Shown here in pieces: positions 50,447 through 59,123 of a stretch of 64,000 nucleotides of DNA; position 1 is the stretch's first letter; every line of letters begins with the position of its first letter. Below the pieces are notes generated by a model, which was not told where the DNA came from, made no database searches, and worked only from the letters and a program-made list of their open reading frames with translations. The stretch spans positions 47,140 through 111,139 of the forward strand of contig CAJUTH010000006.1 in assembly GCA_910589275.1 (NCBI GenBank). Reading direction: 5' to 3'. The translations under genes and the position numbers were made by a program. This DNA is from an uncultured Dorea sp. GTDB taxonomy: Bacteria; Bacillota; Clostridia; Lachnospirales; Lachnospiraceae.

Positions 50447-51238
50447 ATGCTGTTAGGAACACAGGATAAGGATTTTTTCCCGGAGGATATTACGGAGAAG
50501 TTCCGGTTTGTAAAGGAAATGGGGTTTGACTGTTTTGAGATAGACGGAAAAGTCCTGACAGAAAACCTTGCGGAAGTGAAAAAGGCGGTTCAGGTTACCG
50601 GACTTTCCGTATGCACGGCCTGCGGCGGCTACCGGGGATGGATCGGCGATTTTATTGAAGAAAAGCGCCTGAATGGTATCGAAGATCTGAAAAAGATTCT
50701 GCGGGCTGTCAGTGAAGTGGGAGGAACCGGAGTAGTAGTTCCGGCCGCGTGGGGAATGTTTACCTTCCGCCTTCCGCCGATGGTGTCTCCAAGAAGCCGT
50801 AAAGGAGATACGATGGCAATCATAGCGTCCCTTGAAGAACTGGAAAAAACAGCGAAGGAGACAGGAACTTATCTGTATTTAGAGTCGTTGAACCGATATC
50901 AGGATCATATGCTGAACCTGCAGGAGGATTCTGTGAATATCATCCTGCAGGGAGGATTTGAGCGGGTAAAGCTTACTTCAGATTTCTATCATATGGCGAT
51001 CGAGGAGGATGATATCTCGGATACATTAAGAAAGTACCGGGATTATGTAGGACATATCCATATTGCTGAAAATCACCGTTATCAGCCGGGAACCGGCTCT
51101 ATCGACTGGAAGAGGCATATGATGACGCTGAAAGAAATTGGCTATGACGGACCTGTTGTGAATGAGGGGAGAATCCGGGGCGAAGACCCGCTTGCGGCGT
51201 ATCAGGAATCGGTTTATTTTATGAAACAGTTCCTGTAA
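50447..51238 (+). CDS. Sugar-phosphate isomerase/epimerase family protein (YcjR-like)
   Basis: 263-aa TIM-barrel protein of the xylose-isomerase-like superfamily. Metal ligands are expected at Glu in YLESLNRYQDHMLN near residue 146, Asp/His in LTSDFYHMAIEEDD near 180, His in HIHIAENHRYQPGTGSIDW near 205 and Glu in GPVVNEGRIRG near 237. E. coli YcjR epimerises 3-keto-gulosides at C4. RBS GGGAGGCGAG. It starts 17 nt after the dehydrogenase. Confidence 0.85.
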   Translation: MLLGTQDKDFFPEDITEKFRFVKEMGFDCFEIDGKVLTENLAEVKKAVQVTGLSVCTACGGYRGWIGDFIEEKRLNGIEDLKKILRAVSEVGGTGVVVPAAWGMFTFRLPPMVSPRSRKGDTMAIIASLEELEKTAKETGTYLYLESLNRYQDHMLNLQEDSVNIILQGGFERVKLTSDFYHMAIEEDDISDTLRKYRDYVGHIHIAENHRYQPGTGSIDWKRHMMTLKEIGYDGPVVNEGRIRGEDPLAAYQESVYFMKQFL

Positions 51239-51345
51239 TGGGGGTCAAGTATCGGATCATATGCGCAGCTATGGGTGAGGGACAAAATAAGGCGCTTGTG
51301 AAAAGATACGGACAGGAGAGTAAATAAAGAGGAGATTAGCAGGAT

Positions 51346-52386
51346 ATGAAGCAATTGAGAATGGCGGTTATAGGCTCCGGCCAGATTGCACAGGTGACCC
51401 ATATACCGAATTACCAGTCCATGGAGGAAGTTGAAATCGCAGGAATCTGTGATACGCGGATAGAAGCGGCAAGGGACGCTGCAGAGAAATTTGGGATAAA
51501 GCATTATTATGGCTCTCACAAGGAGATGCTTGAAGAATTGAAGCCGGACGCTGTTACGGTGTGCGTGCCGAATAAATTCCACTGCCGGATCGTGCTGGAT
51601 GCATTGGAGGCCGGATGCCATGTTTTTTGTGAAAAACCGCCTGCGATTACGGTAGAAGAAGCGATAAGCATGGAAAATGCGGCCAAAAGAAAAGGAAAGC
51701 TTTTATCTTATGGTTTTCATTTCAGAAGCAGCAGCCATGCGGCGTTTTTAAAGAACCGTATTGAAAGAGGATGCATGGGAGAAATCTACCATACAGAGGT
51801 GAAGTGGAACAGAAGGCGGGGGATACCGGGATGGGGCTGCTTTACCAATAAGGAGATACAAGGGGGAGGGCCTCTGATTGATATTGGCGCTCATATGCTG
51901 GACTGCGCCTTATATCTTCTGGATTATCCGGAGATTTCCTATGTATGTGCGGCGAAAAGCAGCCGGATTGGAAAGCAGGAATCTATTGGATTAATGGGAA
52001 GCTGGGATCCGGAGAAATTTACGGTTGAAGACGGCCTGTTTGGATTTGTTGGATTTAAAAATGGAACCAGTCTTGAACTGCAGACAGCCTTTGCGATGAA
52101 TCAGAAAGAACGGGATGTTAGGAGTGTTAAGCTCTATGGTTCAAAGGAAGGGGCGAATTTATTTCCGCTGGAGTTGTATGGGACAGAAGACGGACAGTTG
52201 ACGGACAGACAGTTTCCATTTATGGAAATGAAGGACTGGCATCTGGATGCAGACCGGAATTTTGTACAGGCATGCATGGGCAGAAGCAGACTTTTGGTTA
52301 CCGCAGAGCAGGGAACATATATACAGAGGGTTTTGTGCGCATTGTATGAATCTGCGGATACCGGTATGCCGGTTATCATGAAATAG
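51346..52386 (+). CDS. Gfo/Idh/MocA-family oxidoreductase (YcjS-like)
   Basis: 346-aa NAD(P)-dependent sugar dehydrogenase. The Rossmann motif is VIGSGQIAQVTHIPNYQSM at residues 8-26, and the family EKP motif is HVFCEKPPAITVEEAI near 91-106. A helical/sheet C-terminal domain carries GGGPLIDIGAHMLDCALYLL with the catalytic Asp/His pair near 175-187. In E. coli the homologue reduces 3-keto-glucosides. A 107-nt gap upstream holds no gene I recognise. RBS AGAGGAG. Confidence 0.88.
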   Translation: MKQLRMAVIGSGQIAQVTHIPNYQSMEEVEIAGICDTRIEAARDAAEKFGIKHYYGSHKEMLEELKPDAVTVCVPNKFHCRIVLDALEAGCHVFCEKPPAITVEEAISMENAAKRKGKLLSYGFHFRSSSHAAFLKNRIERGCMGEIYHTEVKWNRRRGIPGWGCFTNKEIQGGGPLIDIGAHMLDCALYLLDYPEISYVCAAKSSRIGKQESIGLMGSWDPEKFTVEDGLFGFVGFKNGTSLELQTAFAMNQKERDVRSVKLYGSKEGANLFPLELYGTEDGQLTDRQFPFMEMKDWHLDADRNFVQACMGRSRLLVTAEQGTYIQRVLCALYESADTGMPVIMK

Positions 52387-52402
52387 AATTGGAGAAAAGA
52401 GG

Positions 52403-54718
52403 ATGGTTCATTATCAGACACAGAAAGAACAAGGCAGGTTCTGGATTATGGAAAGGGAATTTGCTCCGGACTTTGAGCAAAAGACAGAATCTGCTTTTGC
52501 ACAGTGCAATGGCTATATAGGGGTACGTGCGGCGCATCCGTTCCGACTTATGGAAGAAAAGAGAGGTCTGTATATCAGCGGAGTATTCAACAAAGCTTAT
52601 GAAGAAGAGGTTACAGAGCTTGTAAATTGTCCGGATGTTGTATGGATGGAAATAGAAGCGGACGGCAGGAAACTGTTTCCTGAGCGGGGAGGGCTTCTGG
52701 AATTTAACCGAAAGCTTGATATGCTGAGCGGAGAACTGGCGCTGAAATATGTATTTCTGACAGAAGAAGGGAAGAAACTTCTGGTTGAATGCAGGAGATT
52801 TGCTTCTAAGGATAATATACATCTATTTCTGCAGTCAGTGAGAATCAGGGTCATAGAAGGCGGCATTTCAGAAGTGAAGATGAGAACCGGAATCGACGGA
52901 CAGCAGACCAACAGCGGAGTTTCTCATTTTCGTACGGTAAAGGCAAGGGTGTACGAAAGAGAAATCATGGAACTTGCCGGAGAGACCGCGGAGAATACAG
53001 TGCGGATAACGGCGGAGATTAAGATACGCCGGGGAACGCTTAAGAAGAAGGACTTTTCTTTGGTACGGCGCAAGATTCAGGGAGACTATGTGATCGCCCC
53101 GGATGAAAATGGAGAAATCCTGCTGGAAAAGATATGCCTGATTGATCTGGCGGATGAAGAGCCGGACACAGGCGGGAGGACGAACATACTTGCGCAGGCG
53201 GCGAAGGAGGGATATCTCTCATTATTTCGGAAACATTGTAAGTGCATGGAGGAGTTCTGGGCTCGGTGTTCTATTCAGATTTCAGGAATTACAGAAGAGG
53301 AAGAGGCTGCAATCTGTTTTGCGCAATATCATATTCAGGGGATGACTCCATGGCATACCGGTGAGAGCAGCATCGCCGCGAAAGGATTGACCGGGGAAGG
53401 GTATAAAGGGCATGTTTTCTGGGATACAGAGATATTTATCCTTCCTTCTCTTTTGTATACCTATCCGGAGGCGGCAAAAAGACTGCTGGAATTTAGGTAT
53501 AGGGGATTGGAGGGTGCCAGAAGGAAGGCGCGCGATTATGGATTTCAGGGCGCGATGTTTCCATGGGAAGCGGCTGTAACAGGAGAAGAGGAGACGCCTC
53601 TTTATGCGGCGCTGAATATTTATACGGGAAAAGCCAATAAAGTCTGGTCCGGGATCAAAGAATACCATGTAACAGCGGATATTATCTATGCGGTGGATCA
53701 GTATTACAAGGTCACGAAGGATCAGGATTTTATGGAGAAATGCGGCTATGAAATGACCTTTGAGGCGGCAAGATTTTGGGTGTCCTGTGCAGAGTGGGAC
53801 GAAGCAGGCGGCCGGTATGTGATTCGTGATGTGATAGGGCCGGACGAATATACGGAACATGTGGATAACAATGCCTACACAAATTATATGGCCGGATATT
53901 GTGTGGAGACTGCCCTCCGTTATGCAGAAGAACTAAAGGAAAGGCGGCCGGAGCAGTACCGGATATTGTCTGGGCGGCTTCGGATGGATGGAGAGGCTGA
54001 AAAATGGAAGGAATTCCTTGAGAAGCTTTATCTGCCGAGACCAAATCAGGAAGGGATTCTTCCTCAGGACGATACCTTTCTTGGCAAGCCGCGTCTGGAA
54101 AATATCAGGAAATATAAAAATTCTAAGCTGAAGCAGTCAGTGCTCCTTGATTACTCAAGGGAAGAGGTTGTGAATATGCAGGTACTAAAGCAGGCGGACG
54201 CCGTTATGCTTATGAACTTGTTTCCGCGCCTGTTCCCAAAAGAAATTGTGAAAAAGAATGTGCTCTTTTATGAGGAAAGAACGATCCATGATTCGTCCCT
54301 GAGTTATTGCGCCCATGCACAGGCTTGCGCTGCAATTGGGGAAATGGAGCTGGCCGCAGATTTCTTTGACCGTTGTTTGATGATTGATATTGACGATAAT
54401 CCGCATGACAGCAGAGACGGAATACATTCCGCTTCACTTGGAGGGATCTGGAACTGTTTGATTTTTGGATTTGCGGGAGTTAGCTGCGACGGAGGGCATA
54501 TCTTTCTGGAGCCGCATCTTCCGAAACATTGGAAGAAAATGAAATTCACGCTTATGATTTATGGCATGCGGATTACATTTGAGATATCGGAATCGTTGGT
54601 TTGTCTAGCTTGTGAACGAATGACAGAGCCTGAAATAAAAGTATGGGTCAAGGGTAAGGCATATGTTTTTCAGGGTAAATTGGAAATAAAACTGGATTGT
54701 AAGGATGGCTTAAAATGA
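52403..54718 (+). CDS. GH65 glycoside phosphorylase (kojibiose phosphorylase-like, YcjT-like)
   Basis: 771-aa inverting phosphorylase of family GH65. It has an N-terminal beta-sandwich domain, then an (alpha/alpha)6 barrel. Substrate and phosphate elements: GYKGHVFWDTEIFILPSLLY near residue 333, the general acid Glu in DVIGPDEYTEHVDNNAYTNY near 473-492, and KQADAVMLM near 595. C-terminal beta-sheets follow (HSASLGGIWNCLIFGFAG). GH65 members cleave maltose, trehalose, kojibiose or nigerose to beta-glucose-1-phosphate. Its pairing with beta-phosphoglucomutase fits. Kojibiose is suggested only by synteny with E. coli YcjT. The start is the ATG at 52403; an alternative is 52448. Confidence 0.9.
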   Translation: MVHYQTQKEQGRFWIMEREFAPDFEQKTESAFAQCNGYIGVRAAHPFRLMEEKRGLYISGVFNKAYEEEVTELVNCPDVVWMEIEADGRKLFPERGGLLEFNRKLDMLSGELALKYVFLTEEGKKLLVECRRFASKDNIHLFLQSVRIRVIEGGISEVKMRTGIDGQQTNSGVSHFRTVKARVYEREIMELAGETAENTVRITAEIKIRRGTLKKKDFSLVRRKIQGDYVIAPDENGEILLEKICLIDLADEEPDTGGRTNILAQAAKEGYLSLFRKHCKCMEEFWARCSIQISGITEEEEAAICFAQYHIQGMTPWHTGESSIAAKGLTGEGYKGHVFWDTEIFILPSLLYTYPEAAKRLLEFRYRGLEGARRKARDYGFQGAMFPWEAAVTGEEETPLYAALNIYTGKANKVWSGIKEYHVTADIIYAVDQYYKVTKDQDFMEKCGYEMTFEAARFWVSCAEWDEAGGRYVIRDVIGPDEYTEHVDNNAYTNYMAGYCVETALRYAEELKERRPEQYRILSGRLRMDGEAEKWKEFLEKLYLPRPNQEGILPQDDTFLGKPRLENIRKYKNSKLKQSVLLDYSREEVVNMQVLKQADAVMLMNLFPRLFPKEIVKKNVLFYEERTIHDSSLSYCAHAQACAAIGEMELAADFFDRCLMIDIDDNPHDSRDGIHSASLGGIWNCLIFGFAGVSCDGGHIFLEPHLPKHWKKMKFTLMIYGMRITFEISESLVCLACERMTEPEIKVWVKGKAYVFQGKLEIKLDCKDGLK

Positions 54719-55374
54719 AAGCAGTAATTTTTGATTTAGACGGAGTGGTTGTGGATACGGCCAAATATCATTATCTGGCATGGAAGAAACTGGCCGGGGA
54801 ACTTGGGTTTGAATTTGATATCTGCAATAACGAGAGGCTGAAAGGGGTAAGCCGGATGGAATCCCTGAATATTGTGCTGGAAACCGGAGGAAGGAAGGGA
54901 TTTACAGAGGAAGAAAAAAAGGAGCTTGCAGATCGGAAGAATAAGTATTATCTGCAGATGATCCGAGAGCTTGATGAATCTGAAATACTTCCCGGAATAC
55001 CAGAATTTATTGCGGGATTGAAAGAAAGAAACTATAAGGTCGCGCTGGGCTCCGCAAGTAAGAGCGGGGGAATGATTCTTGAGAAACTAAAGCTGGCGGG
55101 ATTATTTGACGCGATTGTAGACGGAAATCTTGTGGAACGTGCCAAACCGGATCCGGGGGTGTTTGTAACAGCGGCAGAATTGCTTGAAATCCCATGTGGG
55201 AACTGTATCGTTGTGGAGGACGCGGAGGCTGGAATTGAAGCGGCGAGAGCAGGTGGGATGCATTGTATCGGAGTAGGAAACAAAACACTTCTGAAAGAGG
55301 CGGATATTGTAGTGGAAAGTACGGCGGAGCTTGTGGGGCTTATGGAAGTTCCGCCTCTATATCAGAAAAACTGA
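54715..55374 (+). CDS. pgmB: Beta-phosphoglucomutase (YcjU-like)
   Basis: 219-aa HAD phosphatase-superfamily mutase converting beta-glucose-1-phosphate to glucose-6-phosphate. Motif I DLDGVVVDTAKYH at residues 7-19 holds the nucleophile Asp and the acid/base Asp. LKGVSRMESL near 47 is the cap phosphate loop, GSASKSGGMILEKL near 110 is motif II, and VEDAEAGIEAARAGG near 165 is motif IV. It overlaps the GH65 gene by 4 nt (ATGA). It processes the beta-glucose-1-phosphate released by the neighbouring GH65 enzyme, completing the operon. Confidence 0.93.
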   Translation: MKAVIFDLDGVVVDTAKYHYLAWKKLAGELGFEFDICNNERLKGVSRMESLNIVLETGGRKGFTEEEKKELADRKNKYYLQMIRELDESEILPGIPEFIAGLKERNYKVALGSASKSGGMILEKLKLAGLFDAIVDGNLVERAKPDPGVFVTAAELLEIPCGNCIVVEDAEAGIEAARAGGMHCIGVGNKTLLKEADIVVESTAELVGLMEVPPLYQKN

Positions 55375-55519
55375 CCGTCATATCAGACTGGAAAATACGT
55401 ACCGGCACAGGATTGTCGAAGGTATAGACGGCCGGGGCGGCGTCTGCCTCGAAGAAATAGCAGAGTATCTGCCGGTGTTCGGTATCTACAATCCAGTGAT
55501 GAACCGTTGTGATACATAG
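55340..55519 (-). pseudogene. C-terminal remnant of a Uma2-family nuclease-like protein
   Basis: Read from 55519 down to the TAA at 55342-55340, the frame gives HHWIVDTEHRQILCYFFEAD, then APAVYTFDNPVPVRIFQSD and ends SFSDIEAELP. The WIVD, YTF and VPVxI pattern is the usual C-terminal end of Uma2 proteins (EYWIVDPE... IYTF...VPVGI). The N-terminal catalytic part is missing and no start codon or RBS is visible. It overlaps the last 35 nt of pgmB. The + strand of 55375-55600 holds no convincing gene. Confidence 0.5.
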
Positions 55520-55613
55520 ATAAAGGTATCCGATTGAAAAAGGGACAGGCGTATGCTATATTTGAGTCAGGAATACACGTTTGCCGTGCATTTCGTATCA
55601 GGAGGAATTTGAA

Positions 55614-56495
55614 ATGTATGAACTAAAGCAGGCTGCCGAACGGACATATTATATAAGCGCCCCTACCAAAATCGGGATTTACAGGACGAATGACCGGGAC
55701 GTCTACCTTATTGACAGCGGAGATAATAGAAATGCCGGGAAAAAAGTTTGGAAGATTCTTTGTGAAAATAATTGGAATTTAAAGGGCATCATCGATACAC
55801 ATTCCCATGGAGACCATATCGGGGGAAATAAATTTTTACAGGAACAGACCGGATGTAAGATATTTGCGGATGGGATCGAAGCGGCGATGGCAAAATATCT
55901 TGCCATAGAACCCTCCTTCTTATATGGAGGATACCCGGGCAGGGATTATTTAGAGCATAAGCAAGAGTTGACGCAGGCCAGCGATGTCTCCGACATCTCC
56001 GACTGTGATTTTCCAAAAGAGCTGGAGGTTATTCCCCTGCGGGGACATTTCTTTCATATGATCGGCATCCGCACGCCGGATAACGTCGTATTCCTTGCCG
56101 ACTCGATCCTCAGCGCTTCTATGCTGAAAAAGATTCCGATTCCGTTCGTCTATGATGTTGACGCATATTTGAACACGCTGGATAAGATCGAGGCGATGAA
56201 GGCATCTGTATTTGTTCCTTCCCACGCGGAGGTTTCTGAGAGTATAAAAGAACTGGTGCAGCTTAACCGTCAGAAAATTTTTGATATTGCAGATAAGATA
56301 CAAGGGATCTTGAAAACGCCTATGTGCTTTGAAACGATCCTAAAACATATGTTTGACGAGTATGGGATGACTATGAATTTTAAACAGTATGTTCTGGTCG
56401 GCAATGTCATACGCTCTTATTTGTCATGGATGAAGGACAGCGGCCGCTTAGAAGCTGTTTTTGACAATAATATGCGGAAATGGTCAGTCCGATAG
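55614..56495 (+). CDS. MBL-fold metallo-hydrolase
   Basis: 293-aa metallo-beta-lactamase-fold protein. The zinc motif HSHGDHIGG near residue 63 corresponds to HxHxDH, with more ligands in LRGHFFHMIGIR near 144, VVFLADSIL near 160 and FVPSHAEVSE near 205. The helical C-terminus (residues 215-290) resembles the DNA-binding-like tail of some MBL proteins. The ATG at 55614 follows AGGAGG by 8 nt. The substrate is unknown; glyoxalase II, lactonase and phosphodiesterase activities are all possible. Confidence 0.8.
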   Translation: MYELKQAAERTYYISAPTKIGIYRTNDRDVYLIDSGDNRNAGKKVWKILCENNWNLKGIIDTHSHGDHIGGNKFLQEQTGCKIFADGIEAAMAKYLAIEPSFLYGGYPGRDYLEHKQELTQASDVSDISDCDFPKELEVIPLRGHFFHMIGIRTPDNVVFLADSILSASMLKKIPIPFVYDVDAYLNTLDKIEAMKASVFVPSHAEVSESIKELVQLNRQKIFDIADKIQGILKTPMCFETILKHMFDEYGMTMNFKQYVLVGNVIRSYLSWMKDSGRLEAVFDNNMRKWSVR

Positions 56496-56594
56496 CAGGG
56501 CGCGGTCCGGATGGAAAAGTTTTGCAGTAAATGTAAAGTATTGTGTGGACAGTAACCGGGGAATATCACTTGTAAAACTGCTGTTTTTCGGATG

Positions 56595-56623
56595 TTGTAA
56601 GTATATTTTGAGTATGTTATACT
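56595..56623 (+). promoter_or_regulatory. Promoter of the M18 aminopeptidase gene
   Basis: TTGTAA (56595-56600), 17-bp spacer, TATACT (56618-56623). Transcription would start near 56630, upstream of the palindrome at 56649-56686. Confidence 0.7.
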
Positions 56624-56648
56624 GATTCCTATGGAATTATATAATAAT

Positions 56649-56686
56649 CTATACTAATTGAACTGCTAATGTTCAATTAGGTATAG
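56649..56686 (+). promoter_or_regulatory. Palindromic operator matching the ferritin-gene repeats
   Basis: CTATACTAATTGAAC (56649-56663) and GTTCAATTAGGTATAG (56671-56686) are inverted repeats with one inserted G. They flank the 7-base TGCTAAT. The core TTGAAC-N7-GTTCAA and the spacer (reverse complement ATTAGCA) match the three repeats at 32891-32986. The site lies just downstream of the predicted start of the M18 transcript, suited to repression. Confidence 0.75.
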
Positions 56687-56712
56687 TATCATGATTTGGG
56701 AGGTAATTTCAG

Positions 56713-58110
56713 ATGGAAAGAAAGAATGTATGGTCTTCTTACGATCAGAAACAGCTTGCGGAATTAGAGCGCATTAATACGCTGTACAAAGCCTGCTTGG
56801 ACGAGGGCAAGACCGAGCGCGAATGTGTAAAGGCTGCCGTGCGCATGGCAGAGGAGAAAGGCTACCGGGATATCCGAGAACTGATGAAAGAGCAGGCGCA
56901 GGTAAAGACCGGGGACAAGGTATATGCGGTGTGCATGGACAAGAGTATCACGCTTTTTCATATTGGGGCAAAACCTCTTGAGGAAGGTATGAATATTCTT
57001 GGAGCTCATATTGATTCTCCCCGGATTGATGTGAAGCAGAATCCCTTATATGAGAGCGACGATTTTGCATATCTGGATACGCATTATTATGGAGGAATTA
57101 AGAAATACCAGTGGGTTGCGATTCCGCTGGCGCTTCACGGCGTGGTTGCAAAGACGGATGGGGAAGTGGTTACCGTCAGCATCGGAGAAAAGGATGACGA
57201 TCCGGTATTTGCGGTAACGGATCTTTTGGTGCATCTGGCAGGCAAGCAGATGGAAAAGAAGGCAAACGCAGTCATTGAAGGAGAGAAGTTAGACCTTCTG
57301 ATCGGCAGCCGTCCGCTCGAAAAAATAGAGGGCATGGACAAGGAAGAAAAGGACGCGGTAAAACAGAATATCATGAAGCTTTTAGAGGAATATTACGGCA
57401 TGGCAGAGGAAGATTTTGTGTCGGCGGAGTTAGAGATTGTTCCGGCCGGAAGATCCAGAGACTGCGGCCTTGACAGAAGCATGGTGATCGGCTATGGACA
57501 GGATGACAGGGTGTGCGCGTTTACCTCCCTGTTTGCAATGCTGGATACGGAGCCGGCAGAGAGAACCTCCTGCTGTATTCTGGTGGATAAGGAAGAGATC
57601 GGAAGCGTAGGCGCAACCGGAATGCATTCTAAATTCTTTGAAAATACGGTGGCGGAGCTTCTGAACCTGATGGGAGAGTATTCAGACCTGAAGGTGAGGC
57701 GGGCGCTGCAGTATTCCCATATGCTCTCTTCCGATGTGAGCGCGGCCTATGACCCGATGTTTGCGGAGGCATTTGAAAAGAGAAGCTCAGCATTTTTCTC
57801 CAAAGGGCTGGTGTTTAATAAATTCACCGGAAGCCGGGGAAAGAGCGGTTCGAACGACGCCAACGCGGAATATCTTGCGAAAATCCGCAGGGCGCTGGAT
57901 CAGGACGGCGTGGCGTACCAGTTTGCCGAACTTGGCAAGGTAGACGAAGGCGGCGGCGGAACCATCGCTTATATTATGGCGAATTACGGCATGGAAGTGA
58001 TCGACAGCGGCGTGGCGGTGCTGTGCATGCACGCGCCTTGGGAGATTACCAGCAAGGCGGATGTGTACGAGGCCTATAAGGGATATCAGGCGTTCCTGAA
58101 ATATATGTAG
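56713..58110 (+). CDS. M18-family zinc aminopeptidase
   Basis: 465-aa cytosolic dodecameric aminopeptidase of family M18 (aspartyl/aminopeptidase I type). Zinc-site motifs: GAHIDSPRID near residue 97 (His/Asp), VDKEEIGSVGATGMHS near 294 (catalytic Glu pair), HMLSSDVSAAYDPMF near 335 (Asp) and CMHAPWEITSKADVYEAYK at the end (His). RBS GGGAGGTAA. It belongs to the group that removes N-terminal residues from peptides. It is possibly controlled by the palindrome in its leader. Confidence 0.92.
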   Translation: MERKNVWSSYDQKQLAELERINTLYKACLDEGKTERECVKAAVRMAEEKGYRDIRELMKEQAQVKTGDKVYAVCMDKSITLFHIGAKPLEEGMNILGAHIDSPRIDVKQNPLYESDDFAYLDTHYYGGIKKYQWVAIPLALHGVVAKTDGEVVTVSIGEKDDDPVFAVTDLLVHLAGKQMEKKANAVIEGEKLDLLIGSRPLEKIEGMDKEEKDAVKQNIMKLLEEYYGMAEEDFVSAELEIVPAGRSRDCGLDRSMVIGYGQDDRVCAFTSLFAMLDTEPAERTSCCILVDKEEIGSVGATGMHSKFFENTVAELLNLMGEYSDLKVRRALQYSHMLSSDVSAAYDPMFAEAFEKRSSAFFSKGLVFNKFTGSRGKSGSNDANAEYLAKIRRALDQDGVAYQFAELGKVDEGGGGTIAYIMANYGMEVIDSGVAVLCMHAPWEITSKADVYEAYKGYQAFLKYM

Positions 58111-58130
58111 ATAAAAGAATAAGCGCAAAG

Positions 58131-58256
58131 CTGTCAAAAAGGGCTGCCGGAGAATGGTTAGCCCTAAGCAGCGGCGGCCATGGCCGCGCAGGTTTGATAG
58201 GAGACCTCTTAAGCAGACAATGGAAATAACCAGAAGCTGCTTAGGAGGTATTTTTA
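58131..58256 (+). ncRNA. Riboswitch-like three-way junction with competing terminator
   Basis: P1 CTGTCAAA (58131-58138) pairs with TTTGATAG (58193-58200), one G-U. It encloses GGGCT/AGCCC (58141-58145 with 58160-58164) and GCGGC-CATG-GCCGC (58174-58187). A terminator stem follows: ACCTCTTAAGCAG (58204-58216) with CTGCTTAGGAGGT (58237-58249) then ATTTTT. The same downstream arm can instead pair with CCTAAGCAGC (58163-58172). The arm also holds an SD (AGGAGG) before an ATG at 58256 that opens only a 15-codon frame. I cannot assign a known class. Confidence 0.5.
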
Positions 58257-58289
58257 TGGGTAAACCGCCGCATGCGCCGGAAATCCGGG

Positions 58290-59108
58290 CTATTCCTCAA
58301 TAGGAATTTCGATCTGCACAATATAATCTTCCATCCTATCTGCCACAGTTTCGTTGATGCCCATCTCATAGGAAAATCCATGTAGTTTCAGATTATGTTT
58401 CTCTGCAAAGGAAAAAATTGCTTCATACCGCCGGGGGATCAAGTCCCAGTCTCCTTTGTGGAAGGCCCTTACGTATCTGCCCCCGGGAGATACGTGCAGA
58501 CCGCTTTTGTAGGTCAGAAAAGGAATCTCGATAAACAGTTTGGAATAATCGTCAAAGCGTCCATCTAGGAGGCTGGAAACGGAGATCATGGAGCCGTAGG
58601 CAGCGTCGTGGAGGCGTCCGAGGCGGTATTTTTCCGTTTCGGCGGTGATAAGCTCCACTTCATCTTCAAAGGAAGTGTCCCGATCAATATCTACGGTAAC
58701 CAGACAGCGGCTGTCTTTTTCTACGACGCTGATTTCGGAAAGATCCATGGTCAGCAGGGCGTCCATGTTCTGCCGGTGCGCGCAGAGGGTCGTTTGGACT
58801 GCCTGAAGATGGGCGATCTTAAGGTCTAGGCCGGCGATCTTCTCATCCAGAAGGCATTTTAAGCTGCCTGCGGAACGGTTTTTCATGAAATCCTGTATTT
58901 CTTTGAGGGAAACATCCAGCTCCCGAAGCAGGAGAATGGTTTCTAATATGGGGCTTTGATGGTAATTGTAGCAGCGGTACCCATTCTCGGGGTTGATGGC
59001 GGCGGGTTTAAACAGGCCGATTTCATCGTACCACATCAGCGTTTTTTTGTTGATGCCGTGGAGCGCGGCGAACTGGCCGATGGTTAGCAGTTTATTTTTT
59101 TCACTCAT
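58290..59108 (-). CDS. MerR-family regulator with GyrI/BmrR-like effector domain
   Basis: 272-aa regulator. The N-terminal MerR domain reads LLTIGQFAALHGINKKTLMW, with winged HTH and EIGLFKPA..NPENGYRCYNY, then a coiled-coil dimer helix (residues 76-115). The C-terminal half (residues 120-272) resembles the BmrR/GyrI multidrug-binding fold. It is divergent from the MATE pump and shares a 19-bp-spacer promoter with a perfect inverted repeat, so it likely activates the pump on drug binding. It is the only intact minus-strand gene in the window. Confidence 0.87.
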   Translation of the reverse strand: MSEKNKLLTIGQFAALHGINKKTLMWYDEIGLFKPAAINPENGYRCYNYHQSPILETILLLRELDVSLKEIQDFMKNRSAGSLKCLLDEKIAGLDLKIAHLQAVQTTLCAHRQNMDALLTMDLSEISVVEKDSRCLVTVDIDRDTSFEDEVELITAETEKYRLGRLHDAAYGSMISVSSLLDGRFDDYSKLFIEIPFLTYKSGLHVSPGGRYVRAFHKGDWDLIPRRYEAIFSFAEKHNLKLHGFSYEMGINETVADRMEDYIVQIEIPIEE

Positions 59109-59123
59109 TTTTTCAATCTCCTA

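Noticed and set aside
51239..51345. Small ORF between the ycjR-like and ycjS-like genes (18 codons from 51272)
   Set aside because: Too short, no RBS, no recognisable feature.
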